From an uncultured Clostridium sp. (GTDB lineage: Bacteria > Bacillota > Clostridia > TANB77 > CAG-508): a stretch of 64,000 nucleotides of DNA. Positions 42,872 through 52,480 of this stretch are shown here, in pieces (within the stretch, counting starts at the first letter, position 1; every line of letters starts with the position of its first letter). Where the stretch lies: assembly GCA_900554175.1 (NCBI GenBank), contig USGK01000005.1, positions 11,359-75,358 on the forward strand, read 5' to 3'. The notes beneath the pieces are model-generated. The model did not search any database. It had not been told where the DNA came from and saw nothing but the letters and a program-made list of their open reading frames with translations. The position numbers and the translations under genes are program-made.

Positions 42872-45331
42872 TTATTGTTTTACAATCGAAATTTTTTCAT
42901 CTTCTGCTATAACTTTTACATTTTCTTCTTTTTTCAATTTTCCATCTAATATTTGTTCTGCGAGGAAATCTTCTACTAGATTTTGTATTGTTCTTCTTAA
43001 TGGCCTTGCTCCAAATGATTTATCAATTCCCTTTTTGGCAATTAAATCTTTTATTGAATTATCAAATTCAACATAATATTTCTGTACTTTTAATCTTTCT
43101 ACTACTTGATTCAACATGATATCTATTATACTTTCTATTTCTTTATTGTCCAATTTATGGAATACTATTATTTCATCTATACGATTCATAAATTCAGGTC
43201 TGAATTCTCTTTTTAATTCTGCCATTACTTCTTTTTTAGTTGATTCATATTCTTTTTGTGCATCATTTTCTATTGAACTTTCCACAAAGCCAAGAGATTT
43301 TTTATCTGTTATTAATCTTGCTCCTATATTTGATGTCATAATTATTACTGTATTTTTAAAGTTTACAGTTTTACCATTTGAATCTGTAAGTCTACCATCA
43401 TCTAGTATTTGAAGAAGCATATTCATAACATCAGGATGAGCCTTTTCTATTTCATCTAAAAGTATTACTGCATAAGGTTTTCTACGAATTTTTTCTGTTA
43501 ATTGTCCTCCTTCTTCAAATCCTACATATCCTGGAGGCGAACCTATAAGTTTTGATACTGAATGTGGCTCCATATATTCTGACATATCTATTCTTATCAT
43601 AGCACTTTCATCACCAAATAATGCTTCTGCTAAAGCTTTTGAAAGTTCTGTTTTACCAACACCTGTAGGACCCAAAAATAGAAATGAACCAATTGGACGA
43701 TTAGGATCTTTTAGTCCCACTCTTCCTCTTCTTATTGCTTTTGAAACTGCTTCAATAGCTTCATTTTGCCCAACAACTCTTTCATGTAGAGTTTTTTCAA
43801 GATTACGAAGTCTTTTATTTTCATCTTCTGTAATCTTTTTTACAGGAATACCTGTCCATAAACTTATTACATCTGCAATATTTTCTTCTGTTATTGTTGT
43901 TAATTTTTTAGTATTTTTATTTTTCCATTTTTCTTCTTCTTTTTTATATTTTTCTTTTAATTCTTTTTCTTTATCTCTTAATTTAGCTGCTTTCTCGAAT
44001 TTTTGACTACGAACCGCTTCTTCTTTATCTTTTGATATCTTTTCAATCTCTTCTTGCATTTGCTTTAAATCCTCTGGCTCTGTATATGTTTTTAATTTTG
44101 CCTTTGCTGAAGCTTCATCAATTAAATCTATAGCTTTATCTGGCAAAAATCTATCATTTATATATCTTACCGACAAATTTACAGCTGTTTCTATTGCTTC
44201 ATCTGTAATTTTTACATTATGATGTGCTTCATATTTATCCCTTACACCCTTTAATATAGAAATTGTATCTTTAATATTTGGTTCATTTATTGTAACAGGG
44301 CTAAACCTTCTTTCCAATGCTGCATCTTTTTCTATATATTTTCTGTATTCATCTATTGTTGTTGCACCTATTAATTGTATTTCTCCTCTTGCTAGCATTG
44401 GTTTTAAAATATTTGCTGCATCTATTGCACCTTCTGCTGAACCTGCACCAACTATTGTGTGAATTTCATCAATAAACAAGATAATATCTCCTGCCTTTTT
44501 TACTTCGCTTAATGCTTTTTTTATTCTTTCTTCAAAATCTCCTCTATATTTTGCACCTGCCACCATTCCTGAAATGTCCATACTTACAACTCTTTTATTT
44601 TTTAATATTTCTGGAACATCTCCTGAATTTATTTTTTGAGCCAATCCTTCAACAATCGCTGTTTTTCCAACACCTGGCTCACCTATTAAACAGGGGTTAT
44701 TTTTTGTTCTTCTAGATAAAATTTCAATTACCCTTTCGATTTCTTTACTTCTTCCTATTACTGGATCTAACTTTCCATCTAATGCTTTTTTTGTTAAATC
44801 TTCACTAAATTGATTTAAGTTTACAGTTGTATTATAACTTCCTTTGTTATATCCTTTCGAACTATTTACTTTTGAACTACCTGATACATCTTCTGAATCA
44901 TTTATTACATTTACAATTTCATTGTATAGTTTTTGCATATTTGTATCTAACTCTAATAGAATTCTAACCGCAATACTATCACCTTCTCTTAATATACCAA
45001 TTAATAGATGTTCAGTTCCTATATAATCATATCCTATTTTTTTTGCTTCTATAAAACTATTTTCTATAATTCTTTTTGTTCGTGGAGTAAATCCTAATGC
45101 TTGCTTATTTTCTGCTTCGTCGTCTCTTCCTATTAATTCAATGATTTTACCTTCTATTGCTTCCGCTGAAATATTTTGATTCTCTAGAACTTTGCTTGCA
45201 ACGCCTCCACCTTCTTTTGCTAGTCCATATAATATGTGTTCTGATCCAACATAAGTATGTCCTAATTTTTGAGCTTCTTCATTAGCAATTTCTATTGCAT
45301 TTTTAGCTCTTGTGGTAAATTTATATATCAT
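42872..45331 (-). CDS. clpC: Clp protease ATPase ClpC
   Basis: An 819-residue AAA+ unfoldase that feeds proteins to ClpP, including arginine-phosphorylated substrates marked by McsB. Two N-domain repeats ([20 protein letters not shown], near 1-150) are followed by D1 with [16 protein letters not shown]. The middle domain has a UVR-like [19 protein letters not shown] segment, and D2 has [20 protein letters not shown] and [17 protein letters not shown]. It is the last gene of the ctsR-mcsA-mcsB-clpC operon, so it is under CtsR heat-shock control. Confidence 0.97.
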   Translation of the reverse strand: MIYKFTTRAKNAIEIANEEAQKLGHTYVGSEHILYGLAKEGGGVASKVLENQNISAEAIEGKIIELIGRDDEAENKQALGFTPRTKRIIENSFIEAKKIGYDYIGTEHLLIGILREGDSIAVRILLELDTNMQKLYNEIVNVINDSEDVSGSSKVNSSKGYNKGSYNTTVNLNQFSEDLTKKALDGKLDPVIGRSKEIERVIEILSRRTKNNPCLIGEPGVGKTAIVEGLAQKINSGDVPEILKNKRVVSMDISGMVAGAKYRGDFEERIKKALSEVKKAGDIILFIDEIHTIVGAGSAEGAIDAANILKPMLARGEIQLIGATTIDEYRKYIEKDAALERRFSPVTINEPNIKDTISILKGVRDKYEAHHNVKITDEAIETAVNLSVRYINDRFLPDKAIDLIDEASAKAKLKTYTEPEDLKQMQEEIEKISKDKEEAVRSQKFEKAAKLRDKEKELKEKYKKEEEKWKNKNTKKLTTITEENIADVISLWTGIPVKKITEDENKRLRNLEKTLHERVVGQNEAIEAVSKAIRRGRVGLKDPNRPIGSFLFLGPTGVGKTELSKALAEALFGDESAMIRIDMSEYMEPHSVSKLIGSPPGYVGFEEGGQLTEKIRRKPYAVILLDEIEKAHPDVMNMLLQILDDGRLTDSNGKTVNFKNTVIIMTSNIGARLITDKKSLGFVESSIENDAQKEYESTKKEVMAELKREFRPEFMNRIDEIIVFHKLDNKEIESIIDIMLNQVVERLKVQKYYVEFDNSIKDLIAKKGIDKSFGARPLRRTIQNLVEDFLAEQILDGKLKKEENVKVIAEDEKISIVKQ

Positions 45332-45354
45332 AATTATCTCTCCTCTCTATTTAA

Positions 45355-46368
45355 TTAATTTTCTTTTATAATTTTTTTAATTACCTCCGCTCTTTTTATA
45401 TCTCTTTCTATTGCAGAAAGTTCTCTTCCTATGTATTTTTGTAAATTTGCTGGTTTAGTATATAAATACATTTTTAAAACTTTACTATCATTTAATTCTT
45501 CTATTATACCTAAATCTGTTCCCAACTTTACATCCGATAATAACTTTCTTGACTCTTCTGATGACATTTTCTTACAGTTACTTAAAATACCATAACTTCT
45601 GTATAAGGTATCTTCTAATTCAATTTTATTTTTTGTTAAAAGTTTTCTTGCTTCTCTTTCTTGTTCAACAATCTTCTCTGTAATTATTTTAAGATTTTTT
45701 ATAATTTCTTCTTCTCTTATTCCTATTGTTTGTTTATTTGAAATTTGATACATATCACCTGATGTATTACTATTTTCTCCGTGGATACCTCTAATGTTTA
45801 GCCCAAAATTACTTATTGCATTTAATATTTTTCTAATATTTCCTGTTTTAGTAAGTCCTGGTAAATGTACCATAACTGATGCTCTCATTCCTGTCCCAAC
45901 ATTTGTTGGGCAACTTGTTAAATAACCATATTTTTTATTTTTAGCTATTTTAAATAAATTTTCGATTTTTTCGTCTACTTCTTTTGCTAAATTAAAAGTT
46001 CCCTCTAAATCTAACCCGCTTCCAAAAATTTGCTCTCTTAAATGATCTTCTTCATTTAGCATTATGCATATATTTTCTTCATCATTTATTAAAATTGAGC
46101 ATAATTTGTTTTTATCCATTGCACATTCTGGACTTATTATATTTTTTTCTAGCAAAGATAATTTTGTAAGATCATCTATATCTTCCATTTTGCAAAACTT
46201 AAGATTATAACCAATTGATGGGAGTTTTTCTTTTACTTCTAATTCAACTTTTTTTGCTTCTAATCTATCTTTTATATTGAATTTATAGTTTTCAAAATTT
46301 CTAGCATATCTTATTCTTGTGCTTATTACTACATCTGAATCTTTTCCACAATCTAAGTACCAATTCAT
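45355..46368 (-). CDS. mcsB: Protein-arginine kinase McsB
   Basis: A 337-residue phosphagen-kinase-fold enzyme that phosphorylates arginines on damaged proteins and on CtsR, marking them for ClpCP. Conserved blocks are VISTRIRYARNFENYKF (nucleotide site), the catalytic-loop MLNEEDHLREQIFGSG, GYLTSCPTNVGTGMRASVMV and GIHGENSNTSGDMYQISN. Length is near the usual 350. It needs McsA, encoded immediately upstream with three bases between. Confidence 0.96.
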   Translation of the reverse strand: MNWYLDCGKDSDVVISTRIRYARNFENYKFNIKDRLEAKKVELEVKEKLPSIGYNLKFCKMEDIDDLTKLSLLEKNIISPECAMDKNKLCSILINDEENICIMLNEEDHLREQIFGSGLDLEGTFNLAKEVDEKIENLFKIAKNKKYGYLTSCPTNVGTGMRASVMVHLPGLTKTGNIRKILNAISNFGLNIRGIHGENSNTSGDMYQISNKQTIGIREEEIIKNLKIITEKIVEQEREARKLLTKNKIELEDTLYRSYGILSNCKKMSSEESRKLLSDVKLGTDLGIIEELNDSKVLKMYLYTKPANLQKYIGRELSAIERDIKRAEVIKKIIKEN

Positions 46369-46371
46369 ATT

Positions 46372-46923
46372 TTATTTTTCTCCTTCCTCTTTTTTTATTT
46401 CATCACGAATTTTTGCAGCATCTTCATATCTTTCTTCTTTTATTGCATTTTTTAAATTTTCTTTTAATCTTTCTATTTTGCTTAATTTGGTGTTTTCCTC
46501 ATTTACTATTTTCTTATCTATTTTCTCATTACTTTTTTCATTTTCCTTTATTATTCCTAACCTTCCTACATGTCTATTTGAGCCTTGTATATTTTTTAGT
46601 AATGGGTCTATCTTTGATTCAAAAGCCTCATAGCAATTACTACATCCAAATTTACCTGTATGCATAAAATCATCAAAAGTCAATCCACATGTTTCACATT
46701 TCAAGTCGTTCTCTAAACTTGGAATTAAACTTACTTCATTCATATCATCAAAGAAATCTCCTAAAAAGCTTGAAAAATCTATTGGCATATTTAAATGTAT
46801 ATTATTATTTATTCCTAATTTTTCACTGCACTCTTCGCATAAAAACATTTGCTTTTTTTCTCCATTTATAATTTGTGTATATTTAACATTTGCTTCATTT
46901 TTTCCACAATTTTCACATTTCAT
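46372..46923 (-). CDS. mcsA: McsA, activator of the McsB kinase
   Basis: A 183-residue zinc-finger protein. CXXC pairs occur as CENCGKNEA, CEECSEKLG, CETCGLTF and CSNCYEAF, the arrangement of McsA (two zinc sites). The C-terminal helix LKNAIKEERYEDAAKIRDEI is the UVR motif that contacts McsB or ClpC. It is the second gene of the CtsR operon, 25 bases after ctsR. Confidence 0.95.
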   Translation of the reverse strand: MKCENCGKNEANVKYTQIINGEKKQMFLCEECSEKLGINNNIHLNMPIDFSSFLGDFFDDMNEVSLIPSLENDLKCETCGLTFDDFMHTGKFGCSNCYEAFESKIDPLLKNIQGSNRHVGRLGIIKENEKSNEKIDKKIVNEENTKLSKIERLKENLKNAIKEERYEDAAKIRDEIKKEEGEK

Positions 46924-46948
46924 ATTAAATCATCCTTTCTTTTTACTT

Positions 46949-47398
46949 TTAATCTGTTAAATTTATTAACATATTTTTTAATATATTTGCTCTTAATCCA
47001 TCACGTAACTCTTTTGGAATGGTAAGTACATTATCACTTGTTGCCACTCTTAATAATTTAGCTTCTTTTGGTGTAATCAATTCATATGTTAAAAAGTCAC
47101 TAATTAATATTTCTACATCCGTATTATTTATAGTTCTCCCTATATTTTCTATTATATGCATTATATAATCTGATTTAGTATTAGTAACTTTTCTTATTGT
47201 TATATGTCCGCCTCCACCTCTTTTACTTTCTACATAATATCCTTGTGATGGCTTAAATCTTGTTGCTATTACATAATTAATTTGTGATGGTACACAATTA
47301 AACCTTTGTGCTAAATCATTTCTTTGTATTTCAATTTCTTCTTGTTCATCATTAAATAATTCTTTTATGAATTCTTCTATAATATCTGATACTCTCAT
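46949..47398 (-). CDS. ctsR: Transcriptional repressor CtsR
   Basis: A 149-residue repressor of class III heat-shock genes. The N-terminal winged helix-turn-helix (IQRNDLAQRFNCVPSQINYV) and the tetra-Gly wing in SKRGGGGHITIRKV, which senses heat, are clear. The C-terminal dimerisation/McsB-contact domain follows (SDFLTYELITPKEAKLLR). It autoregulates through the operator at 47439-47455, which overlaps its transcription start. GGGGG lies before the ATG. Confidence 0.96.
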   Translation of the reverse strand: MRVSDIIEEFIKELFNDEQEEIEIQRNDLAQRFNCVPSQINYVIATRFKPSQGYYVESKRGGGGHITIRKVTNTKSDYIMHIIENIGRTINNTDVEILISDFLTYELITPKEAKLLRVATSDNVLTIPKELRDGLRANILKNMLINLTD

Positions 47399-47438
47399 AT
47401 AATGCCCCCTAATTATTTTTCTTACTTCGTTTTTTGTT

Positions 47439-47455
47439 TTTGACTTTCTTTGACC
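47439..47455 (-). promoter_or_regulatory. CtsR operator
   Basis: GGTCAAAGAAAGTCAAA on the minus strand matches the CtsR direct heptad repeat (A/G)GTCAAA-NAN-(A/G)GTCAAA at every fixed position but the last spacer letter, which the pattern leaves free. It lies ten bases downstream of the -10, over the transcription start, so bound CtsR would block initiation or clearance. Confidence 0.9.
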
Positions 47456-47464
47456 TTTATTGAT

Positions 47465-47492
47465 ATTATACTACCATTTATCTCTTTTTCAA
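47465..47492 (-). promoter_or_regulatory. Promoter of the ctsR-mcsA-mcsB-clpC operon
   Basis: TTGAAA (47487-47492) and TATAAT (47465-47470) have a 16-base spacer on the minus strand, just upstream of the CtsR operator. Confidence 0.8.
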
Positions 47493-47548
47493 ATCCAAAT
47501 TTATTATAAAATTAGAATTAAATGTCGATATTTTTTTATTTTGTTCTA

Positions 47549-47698
47549 TTATTCTTGTTTTTTCTTATTTTTTGTTATATTTTCTAATCTATTTGCAATT
47601 TTTTTCTGATCTTCCAAACTTGTCCATTCAAAATATGAACTCATAAATTCACCATATTTCTCTATATCTTTATCTTCTTTCTTATTCTTTTCTTCCAT
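47549..47698 (-). CDS. Small 49-residue charged protein
   Basis: MEEKNKKEDKDIEKYGEFMS continues through SYFEWTSLEDQKKIANRLEN to a Lys-rich end. GGATAGG precedes the ATG at 47698. It is rich in Lys and Glu, has a likely amphipathic helix (TSLEDQKKIANRLENI), and has no cysteines or hydrophobic segment. It lies between the terminator of the large surface protein and the clpC operon promoter. I know no family. The good ribosome binding site and protein-like composition support it, but it may be spurious. Confidence 0.5.
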   Translation of the reverse strand: MEEKNKKEDKDIEKYGEFMSSYFEWTSLEDQKKIANRLENITKNKKKQE

Positions 47699-47831
47699 AA
47701 TTCCTATCCTTTCCTTTTTTTCACTAAGACAAAATCATTTTTTTATATTATTCACTTTTTTAATATGTTTATACATTTTAATATTAAAACTTAAAATTCT
47801 TTATTCATTTTTCTATTGACATTAAGAAAAT

Positions 47832-47883
47832 AATACAATTCAAGAGAATATTCTATTTACCTTTGTTCATCTTGAATCGTATT
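47832..47883 (-). terminator. Terminator after the Cna_B-repeat protein gene
   Basis: A 14-base-pair stem with one G-U pair (47832-47845 with 47870-47883) and AATAC/GTATT ends lies 30 bases past the stop. It is followed on the minus strand by TTTTCTT. Confidence 0.75.
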
Positions 47884-47912
47884 ATTTCTAACTTTTAATT
47901 TTAATATATTTG

Positions 47913-50900
47913 TTACATTCCTGTAAGTGGTAATATTTTATATATCAATGTTTTCCACTTGGATTCTTTTGTAATTTTATATCCGTCATATTCTCCTTCT
48001 AAATAGGCTATATTTACGAATTCAGCTTCACTTTTTGCTTTTGAATTTACTTTCGCATAAATTTTAGGTTTGTTTTCCTCTTCAAAACCAATATCTACTT
48101 TTTTAAATTCTAATTTTATTTCTGTAATATATTCATTATCTGAAAGTTCTTTTATAAAGTCAACTTGTGTATTTTCTTTACTAGATAAATCTTCCATTAA
48201 TAATTTATAGTCTGTAGTTATATTGGTTTTATAATATATATTATATTTACAATCTTTATTAAATGTTCCTGTTTCAAATTTTGTTACTTTTATATATTCT
48301 GTTGGAATTTTATCTATAAAATATAAATTATCTAAAATAACATTTGATAAATTTTTTATCTTAAATTCGTATTTAAATTCTTCATTTGGACTTAATTTTT
48401 CCGGTCCTGTTTTTTCTATTTCAATTTCTGGATTCTTTGATTGATTTTCTAATTTTACTTCTACTATTTCTCCATTTTCTTTTATTTCTACATCACTAAT
48501 ATTTTCGTCAAGTATATACCACTTATTTGTTTCTATTTCTTTGATTTTATACTTTCCCTTTGGAAGTAATGATGATATTGCTATTCCATCATTATTAGTA
48601 GTTATTTTCTCAATAAAATTTTTATTTACGTCATATATTTCAAAAGAAACGTCTTTAAGTTTTGTTCCTGCTTTTTCGTTTGTTATTTTATTATCATCTT
48701 TACTTGTTTTTAATATTCTTATTTTTCCTTTTTTCTTTTCATTTTCAAATTTTACATTTGTTATCTCATCTTCTTTTAGTTCTATTTTCTGTATACCTTC
48801 ACTAATAATATATTCTTCTAGTGTTTTTGTTTCTTGAACTGTATATATTTCATCTATAGGTAATTCTATAGTTTCTGCTTCTCCATTTTTATTTGTTGTT
48901 AATCTTTGGATTTCTTCTCCTCTTGAATTTTTCACAACAAATTCTACTCCTTGTAATAATATTTCTTTATTTTCTTTATCAACTTTTATTATTTTAATTT
49001 TTCCCTTTTTCTTCTCATTTTCTATTTTTAAATTTGTTGTATTGTTATATTCTATCTTCACTTGATATAATTCATTCTGTAATTTATAATTTTCTTTTGT
49101 TTTAGTTTCTTCAACAAAATAGTCTCCTATTGGTAATTCATTGCTTTCAGCTTCTCCTTTATCATTTGTCACTATACTTTGAACAACTTCTCCCTTTGAA
49201 TCTTTTATATTAAATTCTACTCCTTGTAATAATATTTCACTATTATCTTTATCTACTTTAACTACTTTTATTTTTCCTTTCTTTTTTTCATTAGAAATTA
49301 CTAAATTAGATACTTTATTTTCTTCTAAAGTTATTTCGTATATTTCATTGTCCAATATATACTTTTCATCTGTTTCTTTTTCTTTTATATACAGACTTTT
49401 ATAATCTCTAATTGGATATTTTGATGTATAAGCCTTGCCTTCTTCATTTGTTATTATTTCTTCTAAAACTTTACCATTTTTATCTATTACTTCAAATTTT
49501 ACATTTGGTATTTTTATTTTATTATTTTCACTATCCACTTTTTCGATTTGTATACTTCCTTTTTTTAACTCATTTTCTACTGTGATAGTTGTTGTCTCGT
49601 CTTTTTTTATTTCTATTTTATCAATTTTAGTTATATTATACCATTTGTTTGTCTGTTTTTCTATTAATGAATATGTGCCTGTCCTTATTTTTCCTATATT
49701 AATTTCACCATTTTCATTTGTATAATATGTCCCTATTATTTTTTTAAATTCATCACTATATAAGTCAAATCCTATATTTCCTAATGCAATATTATTATTA
49801 TCTTTATCTACTTTATAAATTTTTAAACTTCCTTTTGTATGATTATTCTCTATATCTATATTTGATGTTTTATTATATTCTACATTAATTTTAAAATCTT
49901 GATTATTTATTTCATACATCTTATTTGTTTCAATTTCTTTTAATATATATGAACCTGGATATAAGTTTTCAAAACATGCCTCTCCATTTGAGTCTGTTTT
50001 AACTTCTTCTATTATATTTATTTTTGAATCTAGTAATGCAAACTTTACTCCTTCTATAGGCTTTTTATTTTCTGAATCTTTTTTATATATTTTTATTTTT
50101 CCGGTATTTGTTTTTATATTTACATCAATTTCTGCTTCTTTATAACCATATGTGTCACCTGTTACTATATAGTCTTGCGTTCCTTCTATTCTTGTTTTGC
50201 CATAGAATATAGGATATGTTTTGCTTTCAGCTTTAATTGAAATTTTTCCTGAGATATCATTTATAAATTTTTCTTTTGGTATCTTTACTTTGAATTTTTC
50301 TGTTCCTGAAAATTCTTTTTTTATATTATTATTAACATCTGTAATTATTGTACCTTCTGGCATACTATATATTTCTTTTATTTGATATTTTTTTAAGCTA
50401 ACACTTGATGTCACTTTATATTGAAAAGTATAATATTTATCCTCTTCTTTTAAATTACCTTCTTGTTGTATTTTTAAAGATGTTTTTTGAGTTTCTTTTC
50501 CATTTCTTCCAATATTTACTAAATGTTTTAAAATCTCTAACATTTTTTGTCCTTCTTCATCATCTTCATCTGCCGAAAATAGATTTATATCTGATTGTCC
50601 TAGCAAACAATATATTGCCATTTTTGTTACTGTAAATGCATCATAGTCTGATGTCAAACCTAACTCTGAGGCACTTTTATATGGATAACCGTTTTTTACT
50701 GCTCTCCAAATTTGATCATTTCCTAAAATTTCTTTTATATCTACATCATAACTACCTGCTTCGCCTACTCCACTTAATTCTTTGTTCATACAATATGCAG
50801 GGTAGAATTTACCATTATTATAGTGTCCCACTATGCTACAAATTACATATGTGTATTTTCCTTTTGAATCTTGATAATATTTTAAATGATGATCTGCTTC

Positions 50901-51023
50901 CCCTATTTTTTGTATATATGCTTCTGTAAGTTCTGTCACTGCCAAAATTGTATTAGAACAAGTAGATATCAATATTATAAATAATAATACTAATGGAAAT
51001 ATTTTTTGTTTTATTTTTTTCAT
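47913..51023 (-). CDS. Thioester-domain-like, Cna_B/SpaA-repeat surface protein ending at LPLTGM
   Basis: A 1036-residue secreted adhesin-like protein. Signal peptide 1-28. A TQXA/thioester-like domain (about 30-180) has the conserved cysteine in FYPAYCMNKELSG (C78). The partner position reads FTVTKMAIYC, with Met135 where family members have Gln. Six Cna_B/SpaA repeats follow (about 315-905), each with KVDKDN-type starts, TNENGE-type turns and YxLxE endings. A DUF11-like domain (about 905-1025) closes the fold. The last residues are KILPLTGM and then a stop, so the sortase motif is present without the usual membrane helix and basic tail. It has a consensus promoter and its own terminator. 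It probably binds host or bacterial surfaces. Confidence 0.88.
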   Translation of the reverse strand: MKKIKQKIFPLVLLFIILISTCSNTILAVTELTEAYIQKIGEADHHLKYYQDSKGKYTYVICSIVGHYNNGKFYPAYCMNKELSGVGEAGSYDVDIKEILGNDQIWRAVKNGYPYKSASELGLTSDYDAFTVTKMAIYCLLGQSDINLFSADEDDEEGQKMLEILKHLVNIGRNGKETQKTSLKIQQEGNLKEEDKYYTFQYKVTSSVSLKKYQIKEIYSMPEGTIITDVNNNIKKEFSGTEKFKVKIPKEKFINDISGKISIKAESKTYPIFYGKTRIEGTQDYIVTGDTYGYKEAEIDVNIKTNTGKIKIYKKDSENKKPIEGVKFALLDSKINIIEEVKTDSNGEACFENLYPGSYILKEIETNKMYEINNQDFKINVEYNKTSNIDIENNHTKGSLKIYKVDKDNNNIALGNIGFDLYSDEFKKIIGTYYTNENGEINIGKIRTGTYSLIEKQTNKWYNITKIDKIEIKKDETTTITVENELKKGSIQIEKVDSENNKIKIPNVKFEVIDKNGKVLEEIITNEEGKAYTSKYPIRDYKSLYIKEKETDEKYILDNEIYEITLEENKVSNLVISNEKKKGKIKVVKVDKDNSEILLQGVEFNIKDSKGEVVQSIVTNDKGEAESNELPIGDYFVEETKTKENYKLQNELYQVKIEYNNTTNLKIENEKKKGKIKIIKVDKENKEILLQGVEFVVKNSRGEEIQRLTTNKNGEAETIELPIDEIYTVQETKTLEEYIISEGIQKIELKEDEITNVKFENEKKKGKIRILKTSKDDNKITNEKAGTKLKDVSFEIYDVNKNFIEKITTNNDGIAISSLLPKGKYKIKEIETNKWYILDENISDVEIKENGEIVEVKLENQSKNPEIEIEKTGPEKLSPNEEFKYEFKIKNLSNVILDNLYFIDKIPTEYIKVTKFETGTFNKDCKYNIYYKTNITTDYKLLMEDLSSKENTQVDFIKELSDNEYITEIKLEFKKVDIGFEEENKPKIYAKVNSKAKSEAEFVNIAYLEGEYDGYKITKESKWKTLIYKILPLTGM

Positions 51024-51130
51024 TAAAATCCTCCAATTATCTTAATAATTTATTGGGACTTTAAGATTATTTTAGAAATTTATTTTAGAATATTTTTTGA
51101 TTTAAATTGAATATGATTTAATATATTATG

Positions 51131-51159
51131 ATTATAACTATGAACTTTATATTTGTCAA
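51131..51159 (-). promoter_or_regulatory. Consensus promoter of the Cna_B-repeat protein
   Basis: Perfect TTGACA (51154-51159) and TATAAT (51131-51136) with a 17-base spacer on the minus strand. The leader is about 100 bases. Confidence 0.88.
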
Positions 51160-51210
51160 GGATTTTCGTTCGCCTTAAATTTACATTTTTTGATAATATT
51201 TCTTAAAGAC

Positions 51211-51240
51211 AAAAAAAGAAAGTAGTTTAATTCTACTCTC
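51211..51240 (-). terminator. Intrinsic terminator after secG
   Basis: An eight-base-pair stem (51218-51225 with 51233-51240) is followed on the minus strand by seven T, 13 bases past the secG stop. Confidence 0.85.
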
Positions 51241-51253
51241 CTAAAATATCTTT

Positions 51254-51502
51254 TTATATTGCATATACAGCTCCTAGTGCAATGCATAAAACAACAAGTA
51301 TTATTCCTAAAATTACTGTCCACTTTTTTTGTCTACCTTCTTTTGTATTTCCTTTATTTTTTTCAAAGAAATTATTGGCAGACGAACCTGTTATTGTTGA
51401 AGATAATCCTGCATCTTCTTTTGACTGTACCATTGCTAAAATTATTAAGCCTACACATACTATAAAATAAATTATAAGTAATATAATTTTTACAACTTGC
51501 AT
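51254..51502 (-). CDS. secG: Preprotein translocase subunit SecG
   Basis: An 82-residue SecG with two membrane helices (IILLIIYFIVCVGLIILAMV and WTVILGIILVVLCIALGAVY). The cytoplasmic loop has the family sequence QSKEDAGLSSTITGSS. It joins SecYE to speed protein export. AAGGAGGAG precedes the ATG. It is co-transcribed with rpmF from the promoter at 51787-51815. Confidence 0.94.
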   Translation of the reverse strand: MQVVKIILLIIYFIVCVGLIILAMVQSKEDAGLSSTITGSSANNFFEKNKGNTKEGRQKKWTVILGIILVVLCIALGAVYAI

Positions 51503-51526
51503 TCGTTACTCCTCCTTAACAGATCT

Positions 51527-51715
51527 TTAGTCATTATTCTCTTTTTTTGCTACTATTTGTTTTCCATCATAATATCCACAATTTGAGCATAATGTGTGTG
51601 GTAATACTGGTTCTCCACAATTTGAACATTTTGCAAATTTAGGTGTTTCTAATTTCCATGTTGATCTTTTGCTATGTGTTCTTGCTTTTGACCATCTTCT
51701 TTTTGGTTGTGCCAT
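51527..51715 (-). CDS. rpmF: 50S ribosomal protein L32
   Basis: A 62-residue L32. It starts MAQPKRRWSKARTHSKRSTW, and CSNCGEPVLPHTLCSNCGYY carries two CXXC pairs, the zinc-ribbon (C+) form. The DUF177/yceD gene often found before rpmF is absent. It is the first gene of a two-gene unit with secG. Confidence 0.97.
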   Translation of the reverse strand: MAQPKRRWSKARTHSKRSTWKLETPKFAKCSNCGEPVLPHTLCSNCGYYDGKQIVAKKENND

Positions 51716-51786
51716 TTTGTTTCCCTCCCTTTTGTGATAATATATATGTTGATACCATATTTCACTCTTTTAATTCATACTATAGA

Positions 51787-51815
51787 ATTATACATTTTTT
51801 TTCTTAATTTGTCAA
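51787..51815 (-). promoter_or_regulatory. Consensus promoter of rpmF-secG
   Basis: Perfect TTGACA (51810-51815) and TATAAT (51787-51792) with a 17-base spacer on the minus strand, about 70 bases before rpmF. Confidence 0.88.
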
Positions 51816-51904
51816 CCTCATTTATATTTTAGTTTAGTTTTTTTTGTAATAAGCTGTTACAAATTATTCTGAATTTTGTTTATATTGCTTTTTTTATTCT
51901 TCTT

Positions 51905-52447
51905 TTAGAAATTTACATCAATATTATTTCTTACTTTAGAATCTTCAATTTGAAATAAATCTGCATCTTTAAACCTAAAAATAGTAGCAATAATATTAAA
52001 TGGTACTATATGTATTTTTGTATTGTAATTTGTTACATCCGTATTGTAAATTCTTCTTGCTGCTTGTAATTGACTTTCAACTTTTGAAAGATTTTTTTGT
52101 AAATTTAAAAATTGTTCACTTGCTTTTAGATCAGGATTATTTTCTGCAACAGCTATAATTGTATTTAATTTATTATTTAATTCTTCCCCTATCTTTAAAT
52201 CTTTCGTTTCTTTAAATCTTGTTCTTAACTCAGTTATTCTTTCTAATGTTTCTTTTTCATAACTTGTATATCCCTTTACTGTTTCTACAAGATTTGGTAT
52301 TAAATCAAATCTTTGTTGACAATATACATCTATCCCTGATTTTGATTGTTTTACTTTCATTTTTAATTTGACAATTTTATTGTACTGTATAAGTACAATG
52401 ATAAATAAAATAACTATTATTCCTATTATAATATATGTATTTTCCAT
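51905..52447 (-). CDS. LemA family protein
   Basis: A 180-residue LemA protein. One N-terminal membrane helix (YIIIGIIVILFIIVLIQYN) is followed by a long helical domain with VYCQQRFDLIPNLVETVKGY, NNPDLKASEQFLNLQKNLSK and AARRIYNTDVTNYNTKIHIV. LemA forms a helical bundle of unknown function at the membrane. AAAGGAGG lies before the ATG. It lies 33 bases after rarA. Confidence 0.93.
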   Translation of the reverse strand: MENTYIIIGIIVILFIIVLIQYNKIVKLKMKVKQSKSGIDVYCQQRFDLIPNLVETVKGYTSYEKETLERITELRTRFKETKDLKIGEELNNKLNTIIAVAENNPDLKASEQFLNLQKNLSKVESQLQAARRIYNTDVTNYNTKIHIVPFNIIATIFRFKDADLFQIEDSKVRNNIDVNF

Positions 52448-52480
52448 ACAAATCCTCCTTTAATTTTATTATAAAATTTT

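Noticed and set aside
48541..50635. Plus-strand open frames opposite the Cna_B-repeat gene
   Set aside because: They are shadows of a strongly coding minus-strand gene and lack ribosome binding sites.
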